A DNA stretch of 9,422 bases from Prolixibacteraceae bacterium. GTDB lineage: Bacteria; Bacteroidota; Bacteroidia; Bacteroidales; Prolixibacteraceae. The DNA is taken from NCBI GenBank assembly GCA_018399395.1, contig JAGYOI010000033.1:1-9422 (forward strand), written 5' to 3'. Below, piece by piece: positions 8,101 to 9,422 of this stretch (positions within the stretch are counted from its first letter, which is position 1; the number at the start of each line of letters is the position of its first letter). The notes under the pieces were generated by a model. It searched no databases, was not told where the DNA came from, and saw only the letters and a program-made list of their open reading frames with translations. The position numbers and the translations under genes were made by a program.

Positions 8101-8250
8101 CATACCCTTAAAAGCATTATTGACAATTACAACAACAATAACGACGGTATATTAGAAGAAGCCCAAAAGAAAATTGCAGCAATTGAAAAAATTGAGGAAG
8201 AATCAATTATTATGGAAGAAGAAACACCTGATTCAACTCAAAATTTTTAA
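5188..8250 (+). CDS. Secreted 1020-residue tetratricopeptide repeat protein
   Basis: The N-terminus is a signal peptide (hydrophobic to about residue 20, likely cut after ISA at 23). There is no lipobox cysteine, so it is probably a soluble periplasmic protein rather than a lipoprotein. Almost the whole mature part is TPR-like helical hairpins with the usual G/A, Y and P positions: for example residues 36-58, 146-168, 180-202, 285-307, 471-493, 510-532, 618-640, 657-680, 767-789, 805-827, 883-900 and 919-940. Several units carry the YP[DN] turn seen in YfiO/YbgF-type TPRs (KYPDSE at 385, NYPNSE at 684, RYPDGS at 758). Around 700-735 the repeats are broken by a non-TPR linker, and the C-terminus (about 1000-1020) is an acidic tail. 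TPR arrays are protein-binding scaffolds, with no catalytic motif here. The barrel gene follows after 22 bp and is probably co-transcribed, so the barrel is the obvious candidate partner. There is no Shine-Dalgarno site. I do not recognise a named gene; SprE/PorW-type TPR proteins of the type IX secretion system were considered but are lipoproteins. Confidence 0.9.
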   Translation: MENRTLALSLFIYILALTTTISAQTNADKDSPLTYNKAIELYNTSNYIAAEKVFSDLIENTSPNDPLLFDLDYYRLMCMVKQNKRISESEIQSYLNTTNGSPWENQLWYELAKLQFSNRRYPIAARNFKKVNKKLLPKSDREDFTFFSGYSNFEAGNMNEAKQAFYEVKRSNSEYTPSATYYWGYINYLEGNYKTALDEFSKLRDNREFRGFIDYYTVQIYYLMEDYNKVIEIGEDLVRAAPKEQQNELHKIVGDAFYENNRFNNAIKYLEAYEGINGKKAPEDYYRLGFCYYKTKDYKNAIKNFEKATVNDDLMAQNAYYHLADCYLKNDNKNKARVAFEQAANYSFDPKIEQDALFNYAKLTYELSYSPFNETIKAFDEYITKYPDSERNDAAFNYLVKVYMTTKNFGDAISSIEKIKNQSPSVKEAYQRVTYYRGLELFNDGHYSRALEHFNKSLENGQYNRSYKAQALYWIGETHFRTLQYDKAIEYFTKFQQTPGAFSTDEFGNAYYNIGYAYFNQKEYDLALDWFRKYLNQSKTEKEMEADASNRIADCFFLKRQFAPAIEYYEKAHQLNAYDPDYALFQAAICYGLNDNHNKKQELLEGLIEQFKRSSFVDDALYELARTNERNNNIDLAINGYNRLINEAPQSNFLKKAYLQLGLIYYNRENFNASLEHFKKVVENYPNSEEAKAALTGIKNNYIDLNNVDGYFAYTNNLENHVSISVNEQDSIYYMAAEKSYMEGDEEAQKLLEQYLDRYPDGSFKTNALFYLAETLYDDEKYSESLGYYKEVSNKSDNIFSEQALIKAGELTFNAEEYETALKYFTRLEKLAGTKWTILKARLGIMRSNFALKRPAETVKAAIELLSTENITELMKREANYKLAKSYYLLDEDSEALKYFDTLAEDTKSVEGAESKYFKAQILYNQGKYDEAENEIMDFISKSTPHQYWLAKSFILLSDVYRAKDDMFQAKHTLKSIIDNYNNNNDGILEEAQKKIAAIEKIEEESIIMEEETPDSTQNF

Positions 8251-8272
8251 TCAACGACAAAAGCCGAAAAAG

Positions 8273-9422
8273 ATGAAAATTACGACAAAGATATCAAGCT
8301 TACTCATTTTTGTTCTGACAAGCTCTATAATAAGCGCACAAACAAATTCAGAACTCAACAAAGAAGTTGAAGTAATAAAAGAATATCAGCCCAGTATTTC
8401 CGATGCCTACAAAATAAGCAGCAACCCGGTTATACGTGATACAAACAACTATACCCCTAATTTTTTGTATAATATTTATTCAAGCGACATCGAAATCGAC
8501 AAAAACATCAACCACTTCCCGGTAGTAAAACTTAGTAGTCCGCCACGTGAAAAATCAAACACCGGATATGCAAAAGCTGCACTTGGAAACGCACTAACCC
8601 CTTATGGCGAGTTAATAATTAACACATCGCCGGCAAGAAATACAGATTTTGGCGTACACTTTTATCATTTCTCGTCGCGCCCAAATATTAAGCTTAATAA
8701 CGAACAAAAAGTTAAAGCACCGTACAGCAACAACATGGCACGTATATTCATGAAAAATTATTTTCGGAAATCGGTGCTCGAATGGGATGTGAAATATAAA
8801 AGGGACCGGGTAAACTACTACGGGTTCCCAGACGACACACTCGCATACAATCAGCACAAAAGAGATTCAGAGCATTATAACAGCAAACAAGCTTTCAATA
8901 ATGCTTCGGCCAGTTTGAACCTGCACAACATCAACCGGCGCTCAAAACTCGACTATAACGTAGGCTTAAATTACAATTACTTCTGGAACAACACTGGTCA
9001 ATCAGAACATCACGCCAATTATAACGGGGCTTTCACCCGTCGTTACCGCACCCATCAACTGGTGCTCAATACAACCTTTGATTATTACCTCAAAAACAAT
9101 ATTGAACATAACTTTGACCCAAGCCTTACCAACCACCAGTTTTTTAATGCCGAAATAACACCAGAATACCACATTAACAAAGATATTTTTGAGATGAAGG
9201 CAGGATTTAACCTAAGCACGTTAATTGATGCCGACAGCACTTTAATGTGGCACATTTCCCCTAAAATATACTTTGCCTACCACCCTATTAAAGGAGTAAT
9301 GACCGTTTTTGCCGGAACCGATGGTGGTTTTAAGCACAACAACTACAGCAGTATGGTAAGCCAGAATCCATATGTCGATTATAACACCGACTTCAAACCC
9401 TCGGAAGAAGTTTTTCAAATAT
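8273..9422 (+). CDS. Outer-membrane beta-barrel protein, TonB-dependent-receptor-like (3' end beyond the window)
   Basis: An open frame of 383 codons runs off the right edge. It begins with a signal peptide of about 22 residues ending ISAQ. The mature N-terminus has a short conserved-looking segment, KEVEVIKEYQPSISDAYKI (30-48), then a proline/asparagine-rich stretch and, from about residue 105, alternating aromatic and polar strands with short polar turns (for example GELIINTSPARNTDFGVHFY and SKLDYNVGLNYNYFWNN). This is the pattern of a transmembrane beta-barrel in the outer membrane. I see no room for a typical TonB plug domain or a carboxypeptidase-like N-terminal domain before the first strands, so it may be a plugless relative of TonB-dependent receptors, as Bacteroidota proteins with this N-terminus are often annotated. 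The start at 8273 is supported by the signal peptide; the leader is A-rich and lies 22 bp after the TPR stop, so the two probably share a transcript. Substrate and role are unknown. The missing C-terminus would show whether it ends in a barrel-closing aromatic strand. Confidence 0.8.
   Translation, partial: MKITTKISSLLIFVLTSSIISAQTNSELNKEVEVIKEYQPSISDAYKISSNPVIRDTNNYTPNFLYNIYSSDIEIDKNINHFPVVKLSSPPREKSNTGYAKAALGNALTPYGELIINTSPARNTDFGVHFYHFSSRPNIKLNNEQKVKAPYSNNMARIFMKNYFRKSVLEWDVKYKRDRVNYYGFPDDTLAYNQHKRDSEHYNSKQAFNNASASLNLHNINRRSKLDYNVGLNYNYFWNNTGQSEHHANYNGAFTRRYRTHQLVLNTTFDYYLKNNIEHNFDPSLTNHQFFNAEITPEYHINKDIFEMKAGFNLSTLIDADSTLMWHISPKIYFAYHPIKGVMTVFAGTDGGFKHNNYSSMVSQNPYVDYNTDFKPSEEVFQI

Overview
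The window looks like chromosomal core sequence from a member of the Bacteroidota. The reasons are its AT-rich DNA with many short A/T runs, starts that mostly lack a Shine-Dalgarno sequence, one perfect match to the Bacteroidota -7 promoter element (TAnnTTTG), and proteins that read like Bacteroidota versions of envelope families. A Bacteroidales/Marinilabiliales-type organism would fit, but that placement is an impression and not a measurement. No mobile element, CRISPR array, tRNA or rRNA was seen.

Layout: (1) Positions 1-3065, minus strand, hold about 1020 codons of a TamB-type envelope protein whose C-terminal end lies beyond the left edge. The reading frame is open throughout the spot-checked stretches. 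Its 5' end is odd, because the most sensible N-terminus needs a one-base shift or a non-canonical start. (2) tsaD (3180-4211, plus) is divergent from tamB and complete. (3) A 67-bp imperfect hairpin (4224-4290) fills the gap between the convergent ends of tsaD and ftsE. (4) ftsE (4296-5000, minus) is complete, with no ftsX beside it. Its leader contains degenerate 7-bp tandem repeats just downstream of a good -7 promoter element. (5) A 1020-residue secreted TPR protein (5188-8250, plus) is followed after 22 bp by (6) an outer-membrane beta-barrel protein (8273 to the right edge, plus, C-terminus missing).

Four of the five genes act at or across the cell envelope: TamB in envelope lipid transport or outer-membrane assembly, FtsE in division-site peptidoglycan remodelling, and the TPR/barrel pair probably as an exported periplasmic plus outer-membrane unit. 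TsaD is a housekeeping tRNA-modification enzyme. The least described part is the TPR/barrel pair. The most unusual details are the tamB start, the long tsaD-ftsE hairpin and the heptamer repeats in the ftsE leader.
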